A stretch of 64,000 nt of DNA from Herbidospora solisilvae (GCF_009901565.1 NZ_WXEW01000001.1:248001-312000); one strand, 5' to 3'; counted from the first letter of the stretch, positions 44,926-53,255 are shown. Numbers and translations: made by a program. Notes: generated from the sequence alone by a model not told the origin.

Positions 44926-45092
44926 AGCACTGCCCTTCTGGGTCTTCGAGATTCATGGGGTCTCGAAGGGCCCTGGGCGCGCCCGGGACGCGAAATGCCC
45001 TCAGTTCAGAGAATGAATCGCGTCCGCTAGCGGGCCAGAGCCCGGCCGCGGCGGATGCGAATGAAGAAGGGGCAGCAGAATGCAGAAGCCAT
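44926..45092 (-). promoter_or_regulatory. erm leader with alternative RNA structures (attenuator)
   Basis: Minus-strand hairpins in order: CGGGC/GCCCG (45044-45040/45035-45031) at the end of the leader ORF; GGACGCGA/TCGCGTCC (45025-45018/44993-44986), 8 bp perfect; CTTCGAGA/TCTCGAAG (44968-44961/44951-44944), 8 bp perfect. An alternative 7-bp perfect pairing GCCCTTC (44971-44965) with GAAGGGC (44938-44932) would hide the erm ribosome-binding site GAAGGG and is incompatible with the third hairpin. This is the logic of erm translational attenuation. Structures were found by eye, with no energy calculation. Confidence 0.65.
45027..45092 (-). CDS. Candidate erm leader peptide (21 aa)
   Basis: ATG 45090-45092 opens a 21-codon ORF ending TAG at 45027-45029. 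The peptide has a CCPFF block followed by IRIRRGR, which contains the Arg-x-Arg (+x+) pattern at which macrolide-bound ribosomes are known to stall, as in the MRLR motif of the ErmD leader. The ATG lies 7 bp after a TACAGT -10 box, so translation would be leaderless. It ends 101 bases before the erm start. Too short for standard gene finders; identity rests on position, motif and promoter. Confidence 0.65.
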   Translation of the reverse strand: MASAFCCPFFIRIRRGRALAR

Positions 45093-45099
45093 GCGGGTC

Positions 45100-45138
45100 A
45101 CTGTAGACATCGGGGAATGGCGCGGACAAAGCATTTAA
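45100..45138 (-). promoter_or_regulatory. erm promoter, WhiB7/WblC-type arrangement
   Basis: On the minus strand: AT-rich TTAAAT (45138-45133), -35 TTGTCC (45129-45124), 18-bp spacer, -10 TACAGT (45105-45100), then 7 bp to the leader ATG. An AT-rich patch just upstream of the -35 is the known hallmark of WhiB7/WblC-activated antibiotic-response promoters in actinobacteria. Activation by WblC is inference; the protein is not encoded here. Confidence 0.6.
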
Positions 45139-45236
45139 CCCGTGACGGCGGGCCGCCGGGAGCGGGCGGCCGGCGCCGGTGGAGGGCCCGCACCGGGGGC
45201 GGCGGGCGGTGGCGGCCGGGCGGAGCCGTGACGGAG

Positions 45237-45503
45237 CTAGAAGGGAACCGCCGCCGCGTCGTTGTGGAAGGCCATCACCAGCAGCGTCGCGATCAACGTC
45301 GCGATCAGCAACCAGCTCACCGCGATCACCACCGTCGACCGCCGCCACCGGCGTCTCTTCTTGTCGGTGCGGCGGCGATTGCGCTCGCCCCGCTCCACCC
45401 GTTCGTTGAACGACTCTAAACGGGCGGCCAGCCGCGGATCCTCGTCTGTGAGGTGCCGCTCGATCATCGCCAGCATCCGCTCCTCGTCTTGCGACCAGGA
45501 CAT
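45237..45503 (-). CDS. DUF3040 small membrane protein
   Basis: 88 aa. Opens with DEERMLAMIERHLTDEDPRLAARL, the DUF3040 consensus (ExxxLxxIExxLxxxDPRxA), followed by a basic stretch and one membrane helix (STVVIAVSWLLIATLIATLLVM, about 55-76). Function unknown; widespread in actinobacteria. GGGAGG precedes ATG 45501-45503. Lies upstream of the erm promoter on the same strand. Confidence 0.85.
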   Translation of the reverse strand: MSWSQDEERMLAMIERHLTDEDPRLAARLESFNERVERGERNRRRTDKKRRRWRRSTVVIAVSWLLIATLIATLLVMAFHNDAAAVPF

Positions 45504-45612
45504 GGCGCACCTCCCAGGGATGCAAGGTGTGTGCGGACGTCGTTCCCCCTAAAGAAGATCGTTAGCCGTTTGGTGGGGTGCGATTTGCCCCCGCTTTCCG
45601 TTGCGATCATGA

Positions 45613-45628
45613 TCGAACAGGTGTTCCA
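45613..45628 (+). promoter_or_regulatory. SOS-box-like LexA site
   Basis: TCGAAC-AGGT-GTTCCA matches the actinobacterial LexA box TCGAAC-N4-GTTCGA at 11 of 12 fixed bases and lies 8 bp before the radical SAM start codon, overlapping the expected promoter. A separate 12-bp palindrome CGATCATGATCG sits at 45604-45615. Confidence 0.6.
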
Positions 45629-45636
45629 ATCATGGA

Positions 45637-46647
45637 ATGCGCTGGGACAACCTGCAACTCATCCCCGAACGGCCCGACAACGCCCTGATCACCAAGGGTG
45701 CGGTCGTCCGCACGATCGACACGCCCGAGTTCCGCGGCGTCACCTTCTACGAGATCCACGCCCGCTCGATCGTCAACCGCGTCCCCGGCGCCAGTCGCGT
45801 CCCGTTCGAGTGGACCCTCAACCCCTACCGCGGCTGCACCCACGCGTGCGTCTACTGCTTCGCCCGCAACACCCACACCTACCTCGACCTCGACGCGGGC
45901 CACGACTTCGACACGAAGATCGTCGTGAAGACCAACGCCGTCGAGCTGCTGCGCCGCGAGCTCGCCGCGCCGCGCTGGCGGGGCGACCCCATCGCGATGG
46001 GCACCAACGTCGACCCCTACCAGCGGTGCGAGGGGCGCTACCGGCTGATGCCCGGCATCATCCGGGTCCTTACCGAGTTCGCCAACCCCTTCTCGATCCT
46101 GACCAAGGGCACGCTCATCCTCCGCGACCTCGACCTGCTCGCCGAGGCGGCCCGGCGGACGCGGGTGTCCACGGCCATGTCGATCGGCACCACCCACCCG
46201 GCGGCCTGGCGGGCCACCGAGCCGGGAACGCCGAGCCCGCGCGCCCGGCTGGGCGCCGTGGCCGCGCTCAACGAGGCCGGCGTCCCGTGCTCGGTGCTGA
46301 TGGCGCCGATCCTGCCCTACCTGACCGACTCCCCCGCCCAGCTCGAGGCGACCGTGAAGGAGATCGCCGAGGCGGGGGCGACCGGCGTGACCCCGCTCGT
46401 GCTCCACCTGCGCACCGGCGCGCGCGAGTGGTGGCTCGAATGGCTGGCGCGCGACCATCCGCGCCTGGTGCCGCGCTACCGCGAGCTCTACGGGCGGGGA
46501 GCCTACGCGCCCCAGGCCTACCAGCGGCGCATCACCGACCAGGTGGCCGAGTTGGCCCGCAGGCACGGCATCAGGGAGCGCGCGGGCCGCCCGGCCGCCC
46601 TTCCGGCGCGCGCGCCGGACGCGGAGCAGCTCGGGCTGTTCCGTTAG
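45637..46647 (+). CDS. Radical SAM protein, Rv2578c family
   Basis: 336 aa. Iron-sulfur cysteines C67, C71, C74 in CTHACVYC (CX3CX2C), conserved GTNVDPYQRCEGRY and TKGTLILRDL, as in the Rv2578c/spore-photoproduct-lyase-like radical SAM group; actual reaction unknown. ATG 45637 (MRWDNLQL) is the family start. An SOS-box-like site just upstream suggests DNA-damage induction and a repair-related role. Confidence 0.87.
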   Translation: MRWDNLQLIPERPDNALITKGAVVRTIDTPEFRGVTFYEIHARSIVNRVPGASRVPFEWTLNPYRGCTHACVYCFARNTHTYLDLDAGHDFDTKIVVKTNAVELLRRELAAPRWRGDPIAMGTNVDPYQRCEGRYRLMPGIIRVLTEFANPFSILTKGTLILRDLDLLAEAARRTRVSTAMSIGTTHPAAWRATEPGTPSPRARLGAVAALNEAGVPCSVLMAPILPYLTDSPAQLEATVKEIAEAGATGVTPLVLHLRTGAREWWLEWLARDHPRLVPRYRELYGRGAYAPQAYQRRITDQVAELARRHGIRERAGRPAALPARAPDAEQLGLFR

Positions 46648-46658
46648 GACATTTGTCC
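46647..46658. promoter_or_regulatory. Inverted repeat before the ABC-kinase-regulator operon
   Basis: GGACA-TT-TGTCC, starting at the stop codon of the radical SAM gene and 60 bp before the ATPase start. Candidate site for the operon response regulator. Confidence 0.35.
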
Positions 46659-46718
46659 CGCCGATCTCGGGATCCGGCTCCCTACGGCCGCGCGAGCGCC
46701 GCAAATAGCGTCGTCGTC

Positions 46719-47414
46719 ATGACCGACGCCATCGTCATCCGGGGCCTGCGCAAGGCCTACCGGCACGTCCTCGCCGTCGACGACCTCAGCCTGACGGTCC
46801 CCCAGGGGCAGCGCCTGGCCCTGCTCGGGCCCAACGGCGCGGGCAAGACCACCACCATCAGCGTGCTGCTCGGGCTGCTCGCGCCCGACGCCGGCGCCAC
46901 CTCCCTCTTCGGGCGCGACTCCCGCTCGGCGGTCAACGACGGGCTCGTCGGGGTCATGCAGCAGGAGATCGGGCTGCCGCCCCGCGTCACCGTCCGCGAG
47001 CTGGTGCGGTTCGCCCGCGCCGTCTTCCCCGCGCCGCTCCCCTACGACGAGATCGTCGCCCAGACCGGGCTCACCGGGCTCGACCGCGCCCGCGTCGACC
47101 GGTTGTCGGGCGGACAGCGCCAGCGGGTGCGGTTCGCCATGGCCCTGGCCGGCGACCCGAAGCTGCTCGTGCTCGACGAGCCCACCGCCGGGCTCGACGT
47201 CGAGGCCCGCCGCGACTTCTGGGACGGCCTGTCGACGAGCGGCCGCACCGTCGTCTTCTCCAGCCATCACCTCGACGAGGCCGACCGGTTCGCCGACCGC
47301 ATCGTCGTGCTCAACCGCGGCCGGCTCGTCGCCGACGGCACCAGCGCCGAGATCAAGCGGGGCGGCGACCTGGAGGACGCCTTCCTGGCCCTCATCTCCG
47401 GGAGGATCGCATGA
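46719..47414 (+). CDS. ABC transporter ATP-binding protein
   Basis: 231 aa. Walker A LGPNGAGKTT, signature LSGGQRQRVRFAMAL, Walker B LLVLDEPTAGLD, H-loop SSHH. Of the ABC-2 exporter class found in BceAB-unlike, DesKR-linked operons. ATG 46719. Its stop overlaps the permease start (ATGA). Confidence 0.92.
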   Translation: MTDAIVIRGLRKAYRHVLAVDDLSLTVPQGQRLALLGPNGAGKTTTISVLLGLLAPDAGATSLFGRDSRSAVNDGLVGVMQQEIGLPPRVTVRELVRFARAVFPAPLPYDEIVAQTGLTGLDRARVDRLSGGQRQRVRFAMALAGDPKLLVLDEPTAGLDVEARRDFWDGLSTSGRTVVFSSHHLDEADRFADRIVVLNRGRLVADGTSAEIKRGGDLEDAFLALISGRIA

Positions 47415-48145
47415 CCGCCTACATCCGCCTCGAAGTCCGCAAGATGCTGCGCGACCACGGCTTCATCGTGATGAGCCTCACCCTGCCGGTCGTGCTGTAC
47501 CTGATCTTCAGCAACCTCGCCATGGGCGCCCAGGGCGACGAGGCGCGGGCCGCCGCCGCCGCGTGGAGCATGGTGGGCATGGCCGCCTACGGCGCACTCG
47601 GCGGCGCGTTCAGCAACGGCACCGGCACGAGCGAGGACAAGGCCCTCGGCTGGCTGGCCCAGCTCGCCGTGCTGCCCATCGCGCCGTGGCGGGTCATCGC
47701 CGGGAAGGCCGCCACCGGCGCGATCATCGTGGTGCCCTCGATCCTGCTCGTCCTGACCGCCGGGGGGCTGGTCAACGGGGTGCCGCTGACGCCGTCCGCG
47801 TGGGTCGCGGTCACCCTGCTGCTCTGGGCCGGCACGATCCCGTTCAGCCTGTTCGCCCTGGGCAACGCCTACCTGCTGAGCCCGCAGAACGCGGCCGCCG
47901 CCAACCTCGCCGGTTACATCTCCCTGTCGGTCGTCGGCGGCCTGTGGTTCCCGGCCGCCGGCTTCCCCGGCTGGTTGCAGGCCGTCAGCGAGTGGAGCCC
48001 GGTGGCGGCGTACGCCAACCTGCCCTGGGCCGTCCTCTTCGGCGAGGCCCCCTCACCGCGATCGGTGCTGCTCCTGCTGGGGTGGACCGCCGTCTTCACC
48101 CTTTACGCTTTGTACGGTTTCCGCCGTGCCGGGAGGAGTGCATGA
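47411..48145 (+). CDS. ABC-2 type permease
   Basis: 244 aa with six membrane helices (first at about 18-38), including SEDKALGWLAQLAVLPIAPWRVIAGK, a typical ABC-2 coupling region. Second gene of a four-gene operon; overlaps the ATPase and kinase genes by four bases each. Cargo unknown. Confidence 0.87.
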   Translation: MTAYIRLEVRKMLRDHGFIVMSLTLPVVLYLIFSNLAMGAQGDEARAAAAAWSMVGMAAYGALGGAFSNGTGTSEDKALGWLAQLAVLPIAPWRVIAGKAATGAIIVVPSILLVLTAGGLVNGVPLTPSAWVAVTLLLWAGTIPFSLFALGNAYLLSPQNAAAANLAGYISLSVVGGLWFPAAGFPGWLQAVSEWSPVAAYANLPWAVLFGEAPSPRSVLLLLGWTAVFTLYALYGFRRAGRSA

Positions 48146-49188
48146 CGAACCGTCAGGGAGGATTCGCCTTCTGGGTCCTCCTCATGGCCCTCCCCGTCCT
48201 GGAGACGGTCGCCCGGCCCTCGATCGTCCGCTGGGCGGCCGTGGTCGCGATCACCGCCCTCTACCTGTGGACCGCCCGCCGCCAGTCGCGCCTCACCCTG
48301 GCCCTGCTGGGCGTCACGAGTTCGGCGGCCGCCCTGGCCTTCGGCGGCGCCTTCACCTTCGCGCTCACGATGAGCGCCGTCCTCACCGGCGCGATCGTCC
48401 GCCGATGGCCGGGAGTGGCGCTGCTGGTGCCGCTCACCGCCGTCGCGGTCGCCGCCGCCGTCAGGAGCGACGTCGGCGGCCTGAACGTCGCCTTCTCCGG
48501 CTGGGGGGTGTTCGTCGCCGGGCTGGTGCCGTGGATCATCGTGCAGCTCTGGGACACCATCGCCGAACTCCGGGCCACCCGGAAGGAGCTCGCCCGGGTG
48601 GCCGTCTCGGAGGAGCGCCTGCGCTTCTCCCGCGACCTGCACGACCTGCTCGGCCACACCCTGTCCGTCATGGTCGTCAAGGCCGAGGCGGTCCGGCGGC
48701 TGGCCCCCCGCGACGGCGCGGCCGCCGCCCGGCAGGCCGCCGACATCGAGGAGATCGGCCGCCAGGCCCTCACCCAGGTCAGGGCCGCCGTCACCGGCTA
48801 CCGGGGCCGGGGGCTCGACGCCGAGCTCTCCTCCGCCCGCGACGCGCTGGCCGCCGCGGGCATCGAGCTGACCGTGCGCGGCCCCGACAGCCCGCTCACG
48901 CCCGAGACCGACGCGCTGCTCGGCTGGGCGGTGCGCGAGGGCGTCACCAACGTGATCCGCCACAGCACCGCCCGGACCTGCGCCATCACCCTCGTCGTCG
49001 GCGACGGTGACGGGGCCGAGCTGACCGTCGCCGACGACGGCGCCGGGGTCACCGGACCCGCGTCCGGGAACGGGCTCGGCGGCCTGCGCGAACGCGTCGA
49101 GGCGGCGGGCGGCCGGTTCACCGCCGGGAACGCCCCCGCCGGGGGCTTCCGGCTCACCGTCGGCCTCCCGGAAGGAGCCACCCCCTGA
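48142..49188 (+). CDS. DesK-like sensor histidine kinase
   Basis: 348 aa. Four to five N-terminal helices (about 8-135), phospho-acceptor SRDLHDLLGHTLSVM with H167, HATPase with GVTNVIRHS and GLGGLRERVEAAGG. DesK-type kinases often sense membrane state. A GGAGG motif precedes ATG 48142, which overlaps the permease stop; the kinase stop overlaps the regulator start (TGATG). Confidence 0.9.
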   Translation: MTNRQGGFAFWVLLMALPVLETVARPSIVRWAAVVAITALYLWTARRQSRLTLALLGVTSSAAALAFGGAFTFALTMSAVLTGAIVRRWPGVALLVPLTAVAVAAAVRSDVGGLNVAFSGWGVFVAGLVPWIIVQLWDTIAELRATRKELARVAVSEERLRFSRDLHDLLGHTLSVMVVKAEAVRRLAPRDGAAAARQAADIEEIGRQALTQVRAAVTGYRGRGLDAELSSARDALAAAGIELTVRGPDSPLTPETDALLGWAVREGVTNVIRHSTARTCAITLVVGDGDGAELTVADDGAGVTGPASGNGLGGLRERVEAAGGRFTAGNAPAGGFRLTVGLPEGATP

Positions 49189-49793
49189 TGATCCGTGTGC
49201 TGCTGGCCGAAGACCAGGGCATGATGCGCGGCGCCCTGGCCCTGCTGCTCGGCCTCGAACCGGACATCGAGGTCGTCGCCCAGGTCGGCGACGGCACCCA
49301 GGTCGTGCCCGCCGCCCTGGAGGCGCGGCCCGACGTCGCCCTGCTCGACATCGAGATGCCCGGCCGCGGCGGCCTGGAGACCGCCGCCGACCTGCGCGAC
49401 CGGCTGCCCGCCTGCCGGGTGCTGATCCTCACCACGTTCGGCCGCCCCGGCTACCTGCGCCGGGCCATGGACGCCGGGGCCCGCGGCTTCCTCGTCAAGG
49501 ACGGCCCGGTCGAGGACCTCGCCGACGCCATCCGCCGGGTGCTGCGCGGCGAACGCGTCGTCGACCCCGCCCTGGCCGCCGCCGCCCTGTCGGCCGGGCC
49601 GAGCCCGCTGACCGAACGGGAACGCGAGATCCTCGCCATCGCCGGCGACGGCGCCACGATCGCCGACCTGGCCGCCCGCCTCCACCTGTCGGAGAGCACG
49701 GTCCGCAACTACCTGTCGTCGGCCATCGGCAAGACCGGCACCCGCAACCGGGTCGAGGCCGCCGGGGTGGCCCGCCACAACGGCTGGCTCTAG
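49188..49793 (+). CDS. DesR-like NarL-family response regulator
   Basis: 201 aa. Receiver with ED (8-9), D54 (LLDIEMPG), T (ILTTFGRPGYL) and K at about 103 (FLVKDGP), plus LuxR HTH (LTEREREILAIAGDGATIADLAARL, STVRNYLSSAIGK). The FGRPGYLRRAMDAGA segment is the mark of the DesR group. Last gene of the ABC-kinase-regulator operon. Confidence 0.92.
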   Translation: MIRVLLAEDQGMMRGALALLLGLEPDIEVVAQVGDGTQVVPAALEARPDVALLDIEMPGRGGLETAADLRDRLPACRVLILTTFGRPGYLRRAMDAGARGFLVKDGPVEDLADAIRRVLRGERVVDPALAAAALSAGPSPLTEREREILAIAGDGATIADLAARLHLSESTVRNYLSSAIGKTGTRNRVEAAGVARHNGWL

Positions 49794-50599
49794 ACCGGCG
49801 ACTCCACCCGCTGGAACGTCAACCGGGCGATCGTCTTCTGCCCCTCGGCGTTGGGGTGGAAGAAGTCCCACTTGCTCACCATCGACACCGGGAACTGGTA
49901 GCGGAACACCTCGCCGTTGTCGTACCGGCAGAGCGGCCCGTACGCGGCGCAGGCCTTGGCCATCTCGTTGTTGTACGCCATCACCCGCGCCCGCACCCGG
50001 TCGCGCCGGGCCTCGTCCTTCGGCGCGGTCGAGGTCGGGTTGGCCAGCATCGTCTGGCAGATGCGCGCGACGCCCCAGAACGCCCGCGCGACGGGGTTGT
50101 CCTTGGCGACCCGCCACAGGCGCTTCAGGTCGGGGATGCTGGTGATGCGCACCTGCGCGCCCGTCGGGGCCAGTTCGGCCAGCGCCGCGTCGACGCGCGC
50201 CCGGTAGGTCGCCACCGGGGTCATCTGGCTCTCGGTGCGCACGCACGCGTCCTGCGCGCCGACGAGGATCGTCACGTAGGTGGCCTTGGCCTCGATGGCC
50301 TTCTCCATCTGTTCCATCAGGTCGTCGCTGGTCGCGCCGTTGTACGCGAAGTTGCGGTTGCGGCCCTTGACGTCGGCCCCGTCGGCCAGCAGGCGCAGGT
50401 AGTGACTGTTCACGTCCTTGTGGTCGCCGGCCGCCCACGAGCGCGACGTGCAGGCGACGTACCAGCCGCAGGCGTTGAAGCCCGCGGTGATCGAGTCGCC
50501 GAGCGCCGCGATGGTCATCGGCGGGGTTGCGGCCTGGACCGTTCCAGGCCACACGAGCAGCGCGACGGCAGCGGCCACCGGCGTGATCTTCTTGATCAT
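49790..50599 (-). CDS. Secreted SGNH/GDSL hydrolase
   Basis: 269 aa with a classical signal peptide (MIKKITPVAAAVALLVWPGT then VQAA, cleavage near residue 25). Block I GDSITAGFNACG, block III GAQDA and C-terminal DFFHPNAEGQ give the Ser, oxyanion and Asp-His parts of an SGNH esterase/lipase. GGAGG 5 bp before ATG 50597-50599 fixes the start. Convergent with the DesR-like gene (4-bp overlap). Substrate probably an acylated sugar or lipid. Confidence 0.9.
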   Translation of the reverse strand: MIKKITPVAAAVALLVWPGTVQAATPPMTIAALGDSITAGFNACGWYVACTSRSWAAGDHKDVNSHYLRLLADGADVKGRNRNFAYNGATSDDLMEQMEKAIEAKATYVTILVGAQDACVRTESQMTPVATYRARVDAALAELAPTGAQVRITSIPDLKRLWRVAKDNPVARAFWGVARICQTMLANPTSTAPKDEARRDRVRARVMAYNNEMAKACAAYGPLCRYDNGEVFRYQFPVSMVSKWDFFHPNAEGQKTIARLTFQRVESPV

Positions 50600-50751
50600 G
50601 GACACCTCCGGGAGCCAAAGGTAGAGATCACGAACGCCAAGGCTCTATTACCGAGGCGGCAGGCGTCTCTTCCATGACCAAGCTGCTATCGGGGCTTGAC
50701 ACCGGCGTACCGACGAAAGGGACCCGATGTCGAACACGTTCAGTTTCTGCG

Positions 50752-50757
50752 TAAAGT
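50752..50757 (+). promoter_or_regulatory. -10 box of menF (leaderless start)
   Basis: TAAAGT lies 7 bp before GTG 50765, with a TGTCGA -35-like element (50728-50733) at 18-bp spacing. This supports the chosen start and a leaderless message. Confidence 0.5.
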
Positions 50758-50764
50758 GGGTCAG

Positions 50765-51973
50765 GTGAGCGTCGCCCTCGGACTTCATCCCCCGCTCGTG
50801 GTCCGCACGGTCCCGGTACGCGACCCCGGTGACCTCATCTCCCTGCTGCCGGGTCCGGCGTCCTACACGTGGGTGCACCACGGCGACGGGCTGGTGGCGT
50901 GGGGCGAGGCGCTGCGGGTGACCATACCGCCGGGGCCCGGCCGGTTCGCGTGGGCCCGCGACTGGCTGGCCGGCGCGTTCGGGCACGCCGACATCGACGA
51001 CCAGGTCAGAAGGCCCGGCTCCGGGCCCGTCGCGTTCGGCAGCTTCACCTTCGACCCCGCCTCGGCGGGGTCGGTCCTCGTCGTCCCCCGGGTGGTGGTG
51101 GCCCGGCGCGACGGGCAGGCCTGGCTGACCACGGTCGGTGAGGAGAACCTGGGGCTGGTCACGCCCGCCGTCCCGCCGGGGCGCATCCGCTACTCCGACG
51201 GCGCGCTGACCGCGCCCGGCTGGGAGCACGCCGTCGCCACGGCCGTGCGGCACATCACGTCCGGGGAGCTGGAGAAGGTCGTGCTGGCCCGCGACCTGAT
51301 CGCGACGGCCGACACCGACATCGACCCGCGGGTCCCGCTGGCCCGCCTCGCGGCCCGTTACCCCGAGTGCTACACCTTCTCCGTCGGCGGCCTCATCGGG
51401 GCCACGCCCGAGCTGCTCGTGCGGCACACCGGGCGGGCCATCGAGTCGCTCGTGCTGGCCGGCACCATCCCCAGCGGCGCCGACCCGGCCACCCTGTTCG
51501 ACTCGCCGAAGGACCGCTACGAGCACACCTGCGCGGTGGCCTCGGTCGAGGCCGCGCTGAAGCCGCTGTGCGCCGAGCTCGACGTGCCGGCCGCACCCGA
51601 GCTGCTCTCGCTGCCCAACGTGCAGCACCTCGCCAGCCGGGTCACCGGCAGGCTCGACGACGGCGCGTCGGTGCTCGACGTGGTGGCCGCCCTTCACCCC
51701 ACGGCCGCCGTCGGCGGCACCCCGACCGACGACGCGGTCGCCCTCATCCCCCGGCTGGAGCGCATGGACCGGGGCGGCTACGCCGGGCCGGTCGGCTGGA
51801 TCGACGCCCAGGGCGACGGCGAGTGGGGCATCGCACTGCGCTGCGCCCAGCTCGACGGCCCGCGTGCCCGCCTTTTCGCAGGTTGCGGCATCATGGGCGG
51901 GTCCGACCCGGCCGCCGAGCTCGCGGAGGCGCAGTCGAAGTTCCGCGCCATGCAGTACGCCCTCGAAGGCTGA
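50765..51973 (+). CDS. menF: Isochorismate synthase (menaquinone pathway)
   Basis: 402 aa of the chorismate-utilising family: GELEKVVLARD, TFSVGGLIGATPELLV, LAGTIPSGAD, LHPTAAVGGTP and RLFAGCGIMGGSDPAAE, including the Mg-binding glutamates. Converts chorismate to isochorismate. With menD, menC and menE 4-8 kb away it is most likely menF rather than a siderophore entC/dhbC. The GTG start has a -10 box at the leaderless distance. Divergent from the secreted SGNH gene. Confidence 0.9.
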   Translation: MSVALGLHPPLVVRTVPVRDPGDLISLLPGPASYTWVHHGDGLVAWGEALRVTIPPGPGRFAWARDWLAGAFGHADIDDQVRRPGSGPVAFGSFTFDPASAGSVLVVPRVVVARRDGQAWLTTVGEENLGLVTPAVPPGRIRYSDGALTAPGWEHAVATAVRHITSGELEKVVLARDLIATADTDIDPRVPLARLAARYPECYTFSVGGLIGATPELLVRHTGRAIESLVLAGTIPSGADPATLFDSPKDRYEHTCAVASVEAALKPLCAELDVPAAPELLSLPNVQHLASRVTGRLDDGASVLDVVAALHPTAAVGGTPTDDAVALIPRLERMDRGGYAGPVGWIDAQGDGEWGIALRCAQLDGPRARLFAGCGIMGGSDPAAELAEAQSKFRAMQYALEG

Positions 51974-52070
51974 CAAAGGGCGAAGTTACGCATTAGCGGA
52001 CAATCCTGAAAGGCTGGGCCCGGACCGACCCATCGCAAGCACCACGCACGACCTCCTGGAGGGCCGACCC

Positions 52071-53255
52071 CTGATCTCCCCCGCCGACCGCCGTGCCCGG
52101 GTCGCGGTCGCCCTGCTGTTCCTGACCAACGGCGCGATCTTCGCCAACCTGATGCCGCGCTACCCCGCCATCATCGAGGCCCTCGACCTGTCCAACGCCC
52201 AGTTCGGACTGGCCGTCGCCGCCGTGCCCGCCGGGTCGCTCGCCTCCGGGCTGCTGGCGGGCATCCTCATCCGGCGGCTCCGGTCCTCCCGCGTCGCGGT
52301 CGGCGGCATGATCCTCACCAGCGGGTTCGTGCTGCTCGCCGGGCTCGCCCCCAGCTGGGCGCTGCTCGCCGGGGCGCTGTTCGCCGTCGGGGCGCTCGAC
52401 TCGGTCGTGGACGTCGCCCAGAACACCCACGGCCTGCGCGTGCAGCGGCTCTACGGCCGCTCGATCATCAACTCCTTCCACGCCATCTGGAGCCTGGGCG
52501 CCGTCCTGGGCGGGCTCATGGGCGGCGGCGCCGCCGCGCTCGGCCTGTCGCTCGGCCTGCACCTGACCATCTCGGCGGTCACGTTCGTCATCGTCAACGT
52601 GGTCGCCTACCGCTTCCTGCTCCCCGGCCCCGAGCCGCGCGAGCCCGTGGAGGCCTCGAGCTCCGACCGGCCCGCCGCCCCGGCAAAGTCGGTCGCCTAC
52701 GGCGCGCTCGCCCTGCTCGCCGTCATCGCGATCTGCGGCGCCACCGTCGAGGACGCCGGCGGCACCTGGGCCGCCGTCTACCTGTCGGGCTCGCTCGGCG
52801 CGGCCCCCGGCATCGCGGCGTTCGGCTTGGTCGCCGTGGTGGGCGCGCAGTTCGTCGGGCGCGCGCTGGGCGACCGGTTCGTCGACCGGTGGGGCCAGGC
52901 CGCCGTGGCGCGGGCCGGCGGCCTGCTGATCGCGTTGGGGTTCGGGCTCGCGCTGGCCTTCCCGAGCGTGCCCGGCACCGTCGCGGGCTTCGGCCTGGCC
53001 GGGTTCGGCAGCGCCACCCTCATCCCGGGTGCCATGCACGCCGCCGACCAGCTGCCCGGCTTCCGGCCCGGCACCGGGCTGACCCTGCTGTCGTGGCTGC
53101 TGCGGGCCGGCTTCCTGCTCACGCCACCGCTGGTCGGGCTCATCGCCGACGCGAGCTCGCTGCGGATGGGGCTGCTGGTCGTCCCGGTCGCCGGGATCAT
53201 CGTGGTGGCCTGCTCAGGCGTCTTCCGCGCGCACGAACAGAAGGTCGCCCGCTGA
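52071..53255 (+). CDS. MFS transporter, probable CTG start
   Basis: 394 aa with 12 predicted helices; starts LISPADRRARVAVALLFLTN and shows the MFS loop pattern GILIRRLRSSRVAVGG. No ATG, GTG or TTG is in frame between the menF stop and the first helix; CTG 52071 has GGAGGG (52058-52063) 7 bp upstream and gives a normal N-terminus, so a rare CTG start is proposed (or a base error). 97 bp after menF. Substrate unknown; overlaps the YigZ gene tail-to-tail by 42 bp. Confidence 0.78.
   Translation: MISPADRRARVAVALLFLTNGAIFANLMPRYPAIIEALDLSNAQFGLAVAAVPAGSLASGLLAGILIRRLRSSRVAVGGMILTSGFVLLAGLAPSWALLAGALFAVGALDSVVDVAQNTHGLRVQRLYGRSIINSFHAIWSLGAVLGGLMGGGAAALGLSLGLHLTISAVTFVIVNVVAYRFLLPGPEPREPVEASSSDRPAAPAKSVAYGALALLAVIAICGATVEDAGGTWAAVYLSGSLGAAPGIAAFGLVAVVGAQFVGRALGDRFVDRWGQAAVARAGGLLIALGFGLALAFPSVPGTVAGFGLAGFGSATLIPGAMHAADQLPGFRPGTGLTLLSWLLRAGFLLTPPLVGLIADASSLRMGLLVVPVAGIIVVACSGVFRAHEQKVAR

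Noticed and set aside
45604-45615. CGATCATGATCG palindrome as a separate operator
   Set aside because: Perfect 12-mer, but it overlaps the SOS-like box and has no second copy in the window; could be chance.
50696-50764. Upstream extension of MenF
   Set aside because: The extra 23 residues are not family-like, and a -10 box at leaderless distance supports GTG 50765.
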